Shown here piece after piece: positions 43,768-52,149 of a DNA stretch of 64,000 bases; the stretch's first letter is position 1; every line of letters begins with the position of its first letter. The notes below the pieces were generated by a model that did not search any database, had not been told where the DNA came from, and saw only the letters and a list, made by a program, of their open reading frames with translations. The stretch comes from an uncultured Streptomyces sp. (GTDB lineage: Bacteria > Actinomycetota > Actinomycetes > Streptomycetales > Streptomycetaceae), in NCBI RefSeq assembly GCF_947488945.1, contig NZ_CANLBS010000003.1, forward strand, positions 248,001-312,000. Reading direction: 5' to 3'. A program made the translations under genes and the position numbers.

Positions 43768-44280
43768 ATGCCGACCGACGTTCCCACGGACGTCCCCACC
43801 GGCACGCCCACCGGCACTCCGCCGTCCGGCGGCCCCGGCGGCGGGGGCGGCGGCGGCCACAGCGAGCCCACCGACGACGAGCGCTACCTGTGCGGCACCC
43901 AGCTCACCGACAAGCACGGCCGGGTGGAGTTCAGGACGGTCTTCCCCGGCTGGTACCAGGGCCGCTGCGTGCACATCCACACCAAGGTCCACGTCGGCGG
44001 CACCCTGACGGACGCCGGCTACGAGGGCGGCCACACCTGCCACACCGGCCAGCTCTTCTTCCAGGAGTCCGTCGTCCTCGACTCCGCGAAGGTGGCCCCC
44101 TACTCCACCAGCACCACCACCCGCACCACCCTCACCGAGGACACCATCTACGACCGGAGCGGCGTCACCGGCGGGCTGATGAGGGTCACCCACGCCGAGA
44201 AGCACATCGCGCGCGGCGTGGTCGGCTCGATCACCCTGGGCGTCGACCGGGACGAGACCCACGACGGCACCGACCTCTGA
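43768..44280 (+). pseudogene. N-terminally truncated secreted intradiol dioxygenase-like protein
   Basis: The 170-residue frame matches only the C-terminal part of actinobacterial secreted intradiol-dioxygenase-like proteins: YLCGTQLTDKHGRVEFRTVFPGWYQGRCVHIHTKV, then GYEGGHTCHTGQLFFQESVV and GSITLGVDRDETHDG (each in the expected order). The retained PGWY and HIH supply one Tyr and two His of the usual 2-Tyr/2-His iron site. The signal peptide, the ~100-residue N-terminal half and the first Tyr ligand are missing; similarity seems to extend back only to about 43729 (GGGTPPSG). Only 216 bases separate it from aspS, too few for the missing part. ATG 43768 lacks a good ribosome binding site, so it is probably a remnant. 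Confidence 0.6.
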
Positions 44281-44399
44281 CGGCTCGTGGGGCGGCGGAC
44301 GTACAGCCGGATGGCCCCGGCCGGGGTTCGTGGAAGGCGGGCGAGGCAAAGACTGACTCCCGAGAGCCCGTCAGCCGGCATCCCGAGGAGCCTTGCACC

Positions 44400-45191
44400 G
44401 TGTCCGCTCACGTCCCCGAACCGCCCCGCCGCCCCTGGGCGCCGGCCGTCCTGGTCCTGATCGTGTTCCTGTTCCTCTCCGGCTGCGCGGACCGTCCGGC
44501 GGCCGCCCCGGCGGCCTTCCCGCACGGTGCCGCGGGGCCGGAGGCCGAGGGGGAGCGGGCCGCGCTCGCCGTCCCGGCCGTCCCGCGCGTCGTCCCTCAG
44601 GAGATCCCCGGACTGGGTCCGGCGACCCGCGACCTGATCCCGAGCGGCGCGCTGCAGGCGTTCGTGGTGACCGGTGAGGACGCCGACTCCAACCGCTCGA
44701 CGGCGGTCCTCTACGCCCGCGACTCACCGGCCGCGGACTGGCGGCCGGTGACCGGCCTCTGGCCCGCCCACAACGGGATGCAGGGCTGGACCGGCTTCCA
44801 CGAAGCCGGTGACCTGCGGTCCCCGACCGGTGTCTACGCGCTCACCGACGCGGGCGGCCTGCTCCCCGACCCCGGCACGCTGCTCCCCTACGACCAGCAT
44901 GAGTACTTCGCCACGGACGGCGAGGGGTTCTTCGGGGAGTCCCTGGAGGGGTCCTTCGACTATGTGGTGGCGATCAACTACAACCGCACGCCGGGGATGT
45001 CCCCGCTCGACCGCACCCGCCCGCTCGGAGCGGAGCGCGGCGGCGGGATCTGGATCCACGTCGATCACGGCGGGCCCACGCAGGGCTGCGTCTCGGTCGA
45101 GGAGGAGCACATGGAGGAGCTGCTGCGCACCCTCGACCCGGCGAAGCAGCCGGTGATCGTGATGGGGGACGCGACGTCGCTGGCGCGCTGA
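44400..45191 (+). CDS. L,D-transpeptidase (YkuD-fold) lipoprotein
   Basis: 263 residues. A lipoprotein signal (VLVLIVFLFLSGCADRP; lipidated Cys about 26) precedes a Pro/Ala linker and a YkuD-like catalytic region: TAVLYARDS, LRSPTGVYALTDAGG, and GGIWIHVDHGGPTQGCVSVEEEHM, where the His and the Cys of T-Q-G-C-V-S are the catalytic pair. L,D-transpeptidases make 3-3 cross-links in peptidoglycan or attach proteins to it. GTG 44400 has GAGGAG about ten bases upstream. Confidence 0.85.
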   Translation: MSAHVPEPPRRPWAPAVLVLIVFLFLSGCADRPAAAPAAFPHGAAGPEAEGERAALAVPAVPRVVPQEIPGLGPATRDLIPSGALQAFVVTGEDADSNRSTAVLYARDSPAADWRPVTGLWPAHNGMQGWTGFHEAGDLRSPTGVYALTDAGGLLPDPGTLLPYDQHEYFATDGEGFFGESLEGSFDYVVAINYNRTPGMSPLDRTRPLGAERGGGIWIHVDHGGPTQGCVSVEEEHMEELLRTLDPAKQPVIVMGDATSLAR

Positions 45192-45234
45192 CCCGTACAC
45201 CGGGACGGCGGACGGGAGCAGGGGCACGGACGCG

Positions 45235-45273
45235 GAAGAGGGCGGGACCCGGTGCTCGGGTCCCGCCCTCTTC
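45235..45273. terminator. Long bidirectional terminator
   Basis: GAAGAGGGCGGGACCCG (45235-45251) pairs perfectly over 17 bp with CGGGTCCCGCCCTCTTC (45257-45273), five-base loop. It lies between the convergent transpeptidase and metG genes. Confidence 0.9.
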
Positions 45274-45320
45274 GCCGTTCACGGCCCTGCGCCGTTCACG
45301 GCCCTGCGCCGTCCCCGTCG

Positions 45321-46928
45321 TCAGGAGGCGGGCTTCTCCTCCAGGCGGGGGAAGAGCACCGCGCCCTTGGTGACCGTCGCGCCCACCGGCAGCCGGCCCC
45401 AGGTGCCCGCGTCGGCGATCAGCTGGTCGGCCAGGGCGCCCAGGGAGGCCTCGGCGCCCAGCGACTCCCACAGCTTCTGCGAGGTCTCCGGCATGACCGG
45501 GTTCAGCAGGACGGCGACGCCGCGCAGCGCCTCGGCCGCCGTGTACAGGATCGTCGCGAGACGGGCCTGGCCCTCCGGGGAGGTGTCCTTGGCCACCTTC
45601 CACGGCTCCTGCTCCGTGATGTAGCCGTTGACCTGCTTCACGAAGTCGAAGACGGCCAGGATGCCGGCCTGGAAGTCCAGGTCCTCGCCGATCTTCCGGT
45701 CCGCCGTGGCGACCGCCCCGGCCAGCCCTTCGTGGATCGCGGCCTCGGCGTCACCGGCGGCCGTGGCCTCCGGCAGGGCGCCGCCGAAGTACTTGCCGAC
45801 CATGGCCGCCACCCGCGAGGCGAGGTTGCCGTAGTCGTTGGCCAGCTCGGAGGTGTAGCGCGCCGAGAAGTCCTCCCAGGAGAACGATCCGTCGCTGCCG
45901 TAGGCGATGGCCCGCAGGAAGTACCAGCGGTACGCGTCCACGCCGAAGTGCGAGGTCAGGTCCTGCGGCTTGATGCCCGTGAGGTTCGACTTGGACATCT
46001 TCTCGCCGCCGACCATCAGCCAGCCGTTGGCGACGACCTTGCCGGGCAGCGGGAGGCCCTGCGCCATCAGCATGGCCGGCCAGATGACCGAGTGGAAGCG
46101 CAGGATGTCCTTGCCGATCAGGTGGACGTCGGCCGGGAAGGTGCCGTCGAACTTCTCCTGGTTGGAGCCGTAGCCGACCGCCGTCGCGTAGTTGAGCAGC
46201 GCGTCGATCCACACGTAGATGACGTGCTTCGGGTCCCACGGGACCGGGACGCCCCAGTCGAAGGTGGAGCGGGAGATCGACAGGTCCTGGAGGCCCTGCT
46301 TGACGAAGTTCACGATCTCGTTGCGGGCCGACTCGGGCTGGATGAAGCCGGGGTTGGCCTCGTAGAACTCCAGCAGCTTCGGTCCGTACGCGCTCAGCTT
46401 GAAGAAGTAGTTCTCCTCCTTGAGGAGCTCCACCGGCTTCTTGTGGATCGGACAGAGCTTGGTGCCGTCCTCGGCCTCGATCAGGTCGCCGGGGAGCTTG
46501 TACTCCTCGCAGCCGACGCAGTACGGGCCTTCGTACCCGCCCTTGTAGATCTCGTCCTTGTCGAACAGGTCCTGCACGAACTCCTGCACACGGTCGGTGT
46601 GCCGCTTCTCCGTCGTCCGGATGAAGTCGTCGTTCGCGATGTTGAGGTGCTCCCAGAGAGGCTTCCACGCCTCGTCCACGAGCTTGTCGCACCAGGCCTG
46701 CGGGGTGACGTTGTTCTTCTCGGCCGTGCGCATGATCTTCTGACCGTGCTCGTCCGTGCCGGTGAGGTACCACACCTTCTCGCCGCGCTGGCGGTGCCAG
46801 CGCGTGAGCACGTCGCCTGCGACGGTCGTGTAGGCGTGGCCCAGGTGAGGAGCGTCGTTGACGTAGTAAATGGGGGTCGAGACGTAGTACGCCGTCGCCC
46901 CCTGCTTCTCGGATCCAGTGGCCGCCAT
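45321..46928 (-). CDS. metG: Methionyl-tRNA synthetase
   Basis: A 535-residue class I synthetase. The HIGH-type signature is in APHLGHAYTT (about 28-37), followed by a zinc-knuckle-type insertion (YCVGCEEYKLPGDLI... LCPIHKKP), KMSKS in GGEKMSKSNLTG (about 308-319) and the helical anticodon domain (EVN-type region FVKQVNGYITEQEPWKVAKD). It lacks the C-terminal dimerisation domain of E. coli MetG. ATG 46928 follows TAGGAT by seven bases with no Shine-Dalgarno, so the mRNA is probably leaderless; TTG 46934 is less likely. Confidence 0.95.
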   Translation of the reverse strand: MAATGSEKQGATAYYVSTPIYYVNDAPHLGHAYTTVAGDVLTRWHRQRGEKVWYLTGTDEHGQKIMRTAEKNNVTPQAWCDKLVDEAWKPLWEHLNIANDDFIRTTEKRHTDRVQEFVQDLFDKDEIYKGGYEGPYCVGCEEYKLPGDLIEAEDGTKLCPIHKKPVELLKEENYFFKLSAYGPKLLEFYEANPGFIQPESARNEIVNFVKQGLQDLSISRSTFDWGVPVPWDPKHVIYVWIDALLNYATAVGYGSNQEKFDGTFPADVHLIGKDILRFHSVIWPAMLMAQGLPLPGKVVANGWLMVGGEKMSKSNLTGIKPQDLTSHFGVDAYRWYFLRAIAYGSDGSFSWEDFSARYTSELANDYGNLASRVAAMVGKYFGGALPEATAAGDAEAAIHEGLAGAVATADRKIGEDLDFQAGILAVFDFVKQVNGYITEQEPWKVAKDTSPEGQARLATILYTAAEALRGVAVLLNPVMPETSQKLWESLGAEASLGALADQLIADAGTWGRLPVGATVTKGAVLFPRLEEKPAS

Positions 46929-46935
46929 GGTCAAA

Positions 46936-46941
46936 ATCCTA
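46936..46941 (-). promoter_or_regulatory. -10 box for leaderless metG mRNA
   Basis: TAGGAT (minus strand) lies seven bases before ATG 46928. GTGAAG with an 18-base spacer upstream is a plausible -35, like the element before aspS. Confidence 0.6.
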
Positions 46942-47147
46942 ACGGTCCCCGGAAGATCCCTTCACCCCGATAAGCCGCCGCCCGGCCGCCTCGCAAGCGC
47001 GTTCGCGCCCACTGCGTCCGCGGGACCGGGCCGTCGCGCGGCGGGCGGGCGGCCGGCGCGGTCCGCCGAACGCCGAAGGCGGCGCCGGCCACGGGGGGCG
47101 GGCGCCGCCTTCGGCGGGTGGGACGAACGGGCCGGGCGCGGGCGGGG

Positions 47148-49205
47148 TCAGCCGCCGGAGGTGGTGCGCCGGGTCTCGATCCAGGCGGGCAGTGCCGTCA
47201 GGATCGCCTCGTAGAGCGTCGCGTCCGGGACCTCGGCGGGCGCGGGGCCGGCGTGGAAGAACGCGGCGTTGGGGGCGTTCAGCCTGCGCAGGAAGTCGAA
47301 GCCCTTCGCGTCGTGCTCCCCGAAGGCCACGAACTGGAAGAAGATCGGCAGCCGGGCGGCCTCGGCCAGCGCCTGCTTGGCGGCCAGTTTCACGTCCGGC
47401 GGGCCGTCCGTCTGGAAGACCACGAGGGCGGGCCCGGTGGCACCGGACTTCTCGTAGTGCGCGACGACCTCCTCGACGGCCCGGTGGTAGTGGGTGCGGC
47501 CCAACCGGCCGAGGCCCGCGTGCAGCTCGTCGATCCGGCCCTGGTGGGAGGCCAGTTCCAGGTCGCCGGTGCCGTCGACGTCGGTCGAGAAGAAGACGAC
47601 CGGGACGGTGGCGGCCTCGTCGAGGTGGGCGGCGAGGGCCAGGGTGCGGTCGCCGAGGTGCTGTGCGCTGCCGTCCTTGTAGAACGGGCGCATCGAGCCG
47701 GAGCGGTCGAACACCGCGTACACGGAGGCGCGGAGACCGGTCAGGCCGTGGCCTTCGAGTGCCGCTCCGGCCGCCTCGTACGGGGCGACGAGGCCGGGTG
47801 CCTCCGCCGAGATCCGGGAGGCGGGTACGGCGGGACCGGTCCCGGCGGGTGCCGGGGCGGCCTCGGGGGCCTTGGGGGCGGTCTCGCTGGGGGGAGCGGC
47901 CGGGGCGGCGACCGGGGTGGGCTCTACGGCGGCCTCGCGCTTCGGGGCCCCGGGGGTCTCGACGTCCGCTTCCCGGGCTGCGGCGGCGGCCGGGGCCTCT
48001 GCGGCCTCGGGCTCCGGGGCGGCGGGGGTCTCCGGGGTGGCGTCGGGCTCCGGGGCGGCGGCGGCCTCGGGCTCGGTTTCCTCGTCCGGGTAGGCGAGGG
48101 TGATCAGCGAGGGTGCGGGCTCGGCCTCGGGGGCGGTCCCGGCCTCCACCGTCCCCACGGGGCCGGTTGCGGTGAGGGGTTCGGCTGCGGGGGCCTCTAC
48201 GGGGTCGACCGTCTCGGGGACCGAAGCCGTCGGCTCGGGCGCGGGCGCGGCCTCGGGGGTGTCGTCCGGCGTGGCGACGGGCGTCTCGGGGACGGCTGCC
48301 GTGGTGACGACGACCGGCTCCGCTTCGGCTTCCGGTTCCGGGTCCATGTCGATGGTGACGGCGGACAGCACGGCGGCCGGAACGGGCTCGGCCGGCTCGG
48401 ACGCGGTCGCGGGCACGTCCTCGACGGCGGGGGCGTCCACGGCGGGGGCGCCAGCGACGGAGGCGTCCACGGCCGGGGCGTCTTCGGCCGGGGCATTCCC
48501 GGTCATGGCGTTCCCGGCCGGGGCGTCTTCCGTCGGAGCGTCTCCGTCCGGTGCCTGCACGGCCGGCGCTTCGGCGGCAACCTCGGCCTCAGGCTCGACG
48601 GCCGGGGCCTCGGCCGTGGGCGCGGCCTCCGCGTCCGCTTCGGCCTCCGCTTCCGGCGCCGCCGCGGCTTCGGGCTCGTCGGCGCGCGCGTCGGCGTCCG
48701 CCGGCGTCCGAGAGGCGGCGGCTTCCGGTGCGGCGGGCTCGGCGGCTTCCGGCGCCTCGGCGGCCACCGGGGCGTCCTTCGCGTCGGCCTCGTCCACGCG
48801 CGGCTCCGCGGTGGTCTCCGCCACCGGTGCGACCGGTTCCGGCGCCTTGGCGGCCACCGGGGCGTCCTCGGGCGACGAGCCCTGGACCGGGACCGTCGAA
48901 CGGGGCGCGCGCGGGGTGGACGGCTTGTCGAACGCCGCGGCGACCAGGTCGGCCGCCAGGCTGCCGCCCCGCTCCGCGCTCGCGGGGGAGCCCGCCGTCG
49001 GAGCGGCGGCGGGGGTCGCGGAGGAAGAGGCGGTCTCGGCCGCTGCGGGAGCCGGCACCGCCGGTTCCGGGGTGGGTGCGGTCGCGGGGGCGGTCTCCGC
49101 GTCCGTTGTCCGGGTGCGTTCGGCCTGGGAAGGGACGGTGGCCGTGGCCGGTTCGTCCTGCTCCGTGCGGCCGAACACCTTGCGCAGCATGCTCCGAATG
49201 CCCAT
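47148..49205 (-). CDS. vWA-domain protein (TerF-like) with very long Ala/Pro/Glu-rich region
   Basis: 685 residues. After a short basic start ([18 protein letters not shown]) come about 440 residues of Ala/Pro/Glu/Thr-rich low-complexity sequence, then a vWA domain of the tellurium-resistance TerF type (about 480-680): [20 protein letters not shown] (MIDAS D-x-S-x-S), [55 protein letters not shown] and [10 protein letters not shown]. Streptomyces vWA/Ter proteins are linked to stress and metal responses, but the target is unknown. ATG 49205 has GAAAGG upstream; ATG 49223 is an alternative. Confidence 0.88.
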   Translation of the reverse strand: MGIRSMLRKVFGRTEQDEPATATVPSQAERTRTTDAETAPATAPTPEPAVPAPAAAETASSSATPAAAPTAGSPASAERGGSLAADLVAAAFDKPSTPRAPRSTVPVQGSSPEDAPVAAKAPEPVAPVAETTAEPRVDEADAKDAPVAAEAPEAAEPAAPEAAASRTPADADARADEPEAAAAPEAEAEADAEAAPTAEAPAVEPEAEVAAEAPAVQAPDGDAPTEDAPAGNAMTGNAPAEDAPAVDASVAGAPAVDAPAVEDVPATASEPAEPVPAAVLSAVTIDMDPEPEAEAEPVVVTTAAVPETPVATPDDTPEAAPAPEPTASVPETVDPVEAPAAEPLTATGPVGTVEAGTAPEAEPAPSLITLAYPDEETEPEAAAAPEPDATPETPAAPEPEAAEAPAAAAAREADVETPGAPKREAAVEPTPVAAPAAPPSETAPKAPEAAPAPAGTGPAVPASRISAEAPGLVAPYEAAGAALEGHGLTGLRASVYAVFDRSGSMRPFYKDGSAQHLGDRTLALAAHLDEAATVPVVFFSTDVDGTGDLELASHQGRIDELHAGLGRLGRTHYHRAVEEVVAHYEKSGATGPALVVFQTDGPPDVKLAAKQALAEAARLPIFFQFVAFGEHDAKGFDFLRRLNAPNAAFFHAGPAPAEVPDATLYEAILTALPAWIETRRTTSGG

Positions 49206-49389
49206 GGGCGAGGCCTTTCGCATGAGTTGGGTGCGAGCAATGTCCGACCTGCGGGAAATCATCCCTGGCCAGGGCGGATACGTAAGGTTAGCGGCCGGAT
49301 CCGGTCGTTCGCGGATCCGGCCCCGCTCCGCGTCGAAGGCGTCGTGCGCGACGTCTCCCTGAAGATCAACACACTTTCCGGCCACGGGA

Positions 49390-49444
49390 CTTCACCCCGC
49401 GTTCACCCCACGTCCGCTCCGTGGAGCGCGTGTGCACCTAGCGT
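49390..49444 (+). promoter_or_regulatory. PHO boxes and promoter of the PhoX gene
   Basis: Two contiguous 11-base direct repeats, CTTCACCCCGC (49390-49400) and GTTCACCCCAC (49401-49411), match the Streptomyces PhoP box (core GTTCACC), with a degenerate third unit at 49412-49422. A -10 TAGCGT follows at 49439-49444, so the boxes lie over the -35 region as in PhoP-activated promoters. The rest of the gap back to 49206 holds no gene. Confidence 0.75.
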
Positions 49445-49475
49445 CACGATCGACCCAAAGACGGAGGGAAACGAC

Positions 49476-51530
49476 GTGCGCAATCTGCTGCCGCTCATCG
49501 GCTCGCACCAGGGCGGGCGTTCTGCTCTGACCTGCCGCTACCGCTGCGGCGACGCCTGCTTCCAGGAGGTGCCCAACACCAGCGACAACGCGTACGCCGG
49601 TGACATCATCGCCGGTGCCGTGTCGCGCCGTTCGATGATGCGCGCCGCCGCCGTGGTGACGGTGGCCGCCGCCGGGGCCGCGACTCTGGTCGGGCCGTCC
49701 GCGCCGGTCGCGGAGGCCGCGCCGGCCGCCGGACACGGGCACAAGCCGCAGCCCAAGCCGACCGGCGCACGGGGCCTGCGCTTCGCCCCGGTCGCCCCGA
49801 ACAACGACGACCGGGTGACCATCCCCGAGGGCTACGGCCAGAACGTGGTGATCCGCTGGGGCGAGCCGATTCTCCGCGGCGCCCCCGCCTTCGACGCCGA
49901 GAAGCAGACCGCCAGGGCCCAGGCGGGTCAGTTCGGCTACAACAACGACTTCCTGTCGCTGCTGCCGCTGAAGGGCGAGCGCGGCCGGCAGATCCTGGTG
50001 GCCAACCACGAGTACACCGACGAGAACCTGATGTTCCGCGGCTACGACCCGGCCAACCCGACGCGCGAGCAGGTGGAGATCGCCTGGGCGGCCCACGGAC
50101 TCTCCGTCGTGGTCGTCCAGGAGGAGAACCGCACGGGCAAGCTCGTCCCGGTGTCCCGCCACCCGCTCAACCGCAGGCTCACCGCGACCAGCGAGTTCCG
50201 GCTCACCGGACCGGTGGCCGGCAGCGAGCTGCTGAAGACCTCGGTGGACCGCACCGGCCGCAAGGTGCTCGGCACCCTCAACAACTGCGCCGGCGGCACC
50301 ACTCCGTGGGGCACCACGCTGCACGGCGAGGAGAACTTCAACCAGTACTTCGCCAACGCGTCGACCCCGCAGCAGGCCCGGTACGGGATCGGCACCGGCG
50401 CCACCGAGCGCAAGTGGGAGCGGTTCGACAAGCGCTTCGACCTCGCCCAGGAGCCCAACGAGGCCAACCGGTTCGGCTGGGTCGTGGAACTCGACCCGTC
50501 CGACCCCGACTCGGTGCCGCGCAAGCGGACCGCGCTGGGCCGCTTCAAGCACGAGGCCGCGGCGCCCCGGCTGACGGCGGACGGACGACCGGTCGTCTAC
50601 ATGGGCGACGACGAACGCTTCGACTACTTCTACAAGTTCGTCTCCAGCAAGCGGATGATGAAGGGGTCCTCGCGCGCCGCGCGGGAGCACAACCTGACGC
50701 TGCTGGACGAGGGCACGCTGTACGTCGCGAAGCTGACCGGGGACTCCCCCGCGGCGGAGTTCGACGGCACCGGGAAGCTGCCCTCCGACGGCGAGTTCGA
50801 CGGCAGCGGGGTCTGGATCCCGCTGGCGACCGGAACCACCTCGCACGTGCCCGGCATGACCGCCGAAGAGGTGTACGTCTACACCCGGCTCGCCGGTGAC
50901 GCGGTCGGCGCGACCAAGATGGACCGGCCCGAGGACGTCGAGCCGTCGCCGCGGACCGGCCGCGTCTACGTCGCGCTCACCAACAACACCGACCGCGGCA
51001 AGGCCGGCAAGGCGCCCGCCGACGAGGCCAACCCGCGCAACGCCAACAAGCACGGGCAGATCCTGGAACTGGCGGAGAACTGGGACGACCCGGCGGGCGA
51101 CGGTTTCGCCTGGCGGCTGTTCCTCGTCGCGGGCGACCCGGAGGACCCCGCGACCTACTTCGCCGGCTTCCCCAAGGAGAACGTCAGCCCCATCTCGTGC
51201 CCCGACAACGTCGCCTTCGACGATCACGGCAACCTGTGGATCTCCACCGACGGCGCCCAGCTCGGTTCGCACGACGGTCTCTTCGGGGTGGCCACGCAGG
51301 GCGACCGACGCGGTGAGCTGAAGCAGTTCCTCACCGTCCCGACCGGAGCCGAGACCTGCGGGCCGGTCATCCAGGACCGCCGTGTCCTGGTGGCGGTGCA
51401 GCACCCGGGCGAGCTGACCGGGGCGACCGTGGAGAACCCCGCCAGCGTCTGGCCCGACGGCGCCGGAAAGATCGTGCGCCCGGCGGTCGTGGCCGTGTGG
51501 CGCAAGGACGGGAGCGACATCGGCGTCTGA
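49476..51530 (+). CDS. PhoX-family alkaline phosphatase (DUF839), Tat-exported
   Basis: 684 residues. The N-terminus has a Tat-type signal around residues 45-85 (AVSRRSMMRAAAVVTVAAAG). Mature-part motifs of PhoX are LLPLKGERGRQILVANHEYT, AAHGLSVVVVQEE, NNCAGGTTPWGTTLHGEENFNQYF (split by position 270-295), FGWVVELDPSDPDS, RFKHEAAAPRL, VVYMGDDERFDYFYKFVS and CPDNVAFDDHGNLWISTDG. PhoX enzymes are Ca/Fe-dependent phosphatases that release phosphate from organic esters outside the cell. GTG 49476 has GGAGGG seven bases upstream. The PHO boxes upstream predict induction by phosphate limitation through PhoR-PhoP. Confidence 0.92.
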   Translation: MRNLLPLIGSHQGGRSALTCRYRCGDACFQEVPNTSDNAYAGDIIAGAVSRRSMMRAAAVVTVAAAGAATLVGPSAPVAEAAPAAGHGHKPQPKPTGARGLRFAPVAPNNDDRVTIPEGYGQNVVIRWGEPILRGAPAFDAEKQTARAQAGQFGYNNDFLSLLPLKGERGRQILVANHEYTDENLMFRGYDPANPTREQVEIAWAAHGLSVVVVQEENRTGKLVPVSRHPLNRRLTATSEFRLTGPVAGSELLKTSVDRTGRKVLGTLNNCAGGTTPWGTTLHGEENFNQYFANASTPQQARYGIGTGATERKWERFDKRFDLAQEPNEANRFGWVVELDPSDPDSVPRKRTALGRFKHEAAAPRLTADGRPVVYMGDDERFDYFYKFVSSKRMMKGSSRAAREHNLTLLDEGTLYVAKLTGDSPAAEFDGTGKLPSDGEFDGSGVWIPLATGTTSHVPGMTAEEVYVYTRLAGDAVGATKMDRPEDVEPSPRTGRVYVALTNNTDRGKAGKAPADEANPRNANKHGQILELAENWDDPAGDGFAWRLFLVAGDPEDPATYFAGFPKENVSPISCPDNVAFDDHGNLWISTDGAQLGSHDGLFGVATQGDRRGELKQFLTVPTGAETCGPVIQDRRVLVAVQHPGELTGATVENPASVWPDGAGKIVRPAVVAVWRKDGSDIGV

Positions 51531-51580
51531 CCTTTCGGGTCGCGGTCGCCGCACCGGGCCCGTGGCCGTCCGTCCCGCAC

Positions 51581-51586
51581 TACAGT
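51581..51586 (+). promoter_or_regulatory. -10 box for leaderless S4 protein mRNA
   Basis: TACAGT lies seven bases before ATG 51594, which has no Shine-Dalgarno. Confidence 0.45.
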
Positions 51587-51593
51587 CGGACGC

Positions 51594-52010
51594 ATGGTTT
51601 CCGGTGAGGCGCCGCAGACGGCGGGCAGCGTCCGGGTCGACGTGTGGATCTGGTCGGTCCGGCTGACGAAGACCCGTGCGCAGGCCGCGGCCGCCTGCCG
51701 CGCCGGGCATGTGAAGGTCGCGGGCGAGCGGGCCAAGCCGGCCCAGGCGGTCCGGGTCGGTGACGAGGTCCGGTTGCGGCACGAAGGCCGCGACCGGGTC
51801 GTCGTCGTCTCCAGGATCGTGAAGAAGCGGGTGGGCGCTCCGGTGGCCGCGGAGTGCTTCGTGGACAACAGCCCGCCCCCGCCGCCGCGCGAGCTGGCGC
51901 TCCAGGTTCCGGTGCGCGACCGCGGCGCGGGGCGTCCGACCAAGCGCGACCGGCGCGAGATGGAGCGGCTCCAGGGCCTGCCCGACCGGGCGGACCCGGA
52001 CCGCCGCTGA
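51594..52010 (+). CDS. S4-domain RNA-binding protein (Hsp15/RqcP-like)
   Basis: 138 residues: an S4 domain (VRVDVWIWSVRLTKTRAQAAAACRAGHVKVAGERAKPAQAVRVGDEV over positions 13-60) and a basic C-terminus (GRPTKRDRREMERLQ). Hsp15 binds stalled 50S subunits carrying peptidyl-tRNA, and the RqcP relatives act in ribosome-associated quality control, so a similar role in rescuing stalled ribosomes is likely. The mRNA appears leaderless. It ends before a 30-bp palindrome containing parS. Confidence 0.88.
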   Translation: MVSGEAPQTAGSVRVDVWIWSVRLTKTRAQAAAACRAGHVKVAGERAKPAQAVRVGDEVRLRHEGRDRVVVVSRIVKKRVGAPVAAECFVDNSPPPPPRELALQVPVRDRGAGRPTKRDRREMERLQGLPDRADPDRR

Positions 52011-52090
52011 CCTGCCCTGACCGGCCCGTGCTGCGGTGCCGTCGCCAACCGGTGCCGTCGCCACCACCTCGGGCCTGTCGAACGCCCGTC

Positions 52091-52120
52091 GGGCCGCTGT
52101 TTCACGTGAAACAGCGGCCC
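52091..52120. other. parS site inside a perfect 30-bp palindrome (possible dual terminator)
   Basis: The parS core GTTTCACGTGAAAC (52099-52112) is extended by GGGCCGCT on the left and AGCGGCCC on the right into a perfect 30-bp inverted repeat. It lies between the convergent S4 and FUSC genes, where a bidirectional terminator is expected; no other hairpin is seen there. Confidence 0.9.
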
Positions 52121-52149
52121 GCTGCCGTACCGCCGCCCACCGCCACCGT

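Noticed and set aside
47840..49140. The Ala/Pro/Glu-rich part of the vWA gene as a DNA repeat array
   Set aside because: Units are of irregular length and best explained by biased protein composition.
47118..49475. Gly-rich open frame joined to the PhoX gene
   Set aside because: It is the antisense of the Ala/Pro-rich region of the vWA gene; the PhoX gene starts at GTG 49476 behind GGAGGG and PHO boxes.
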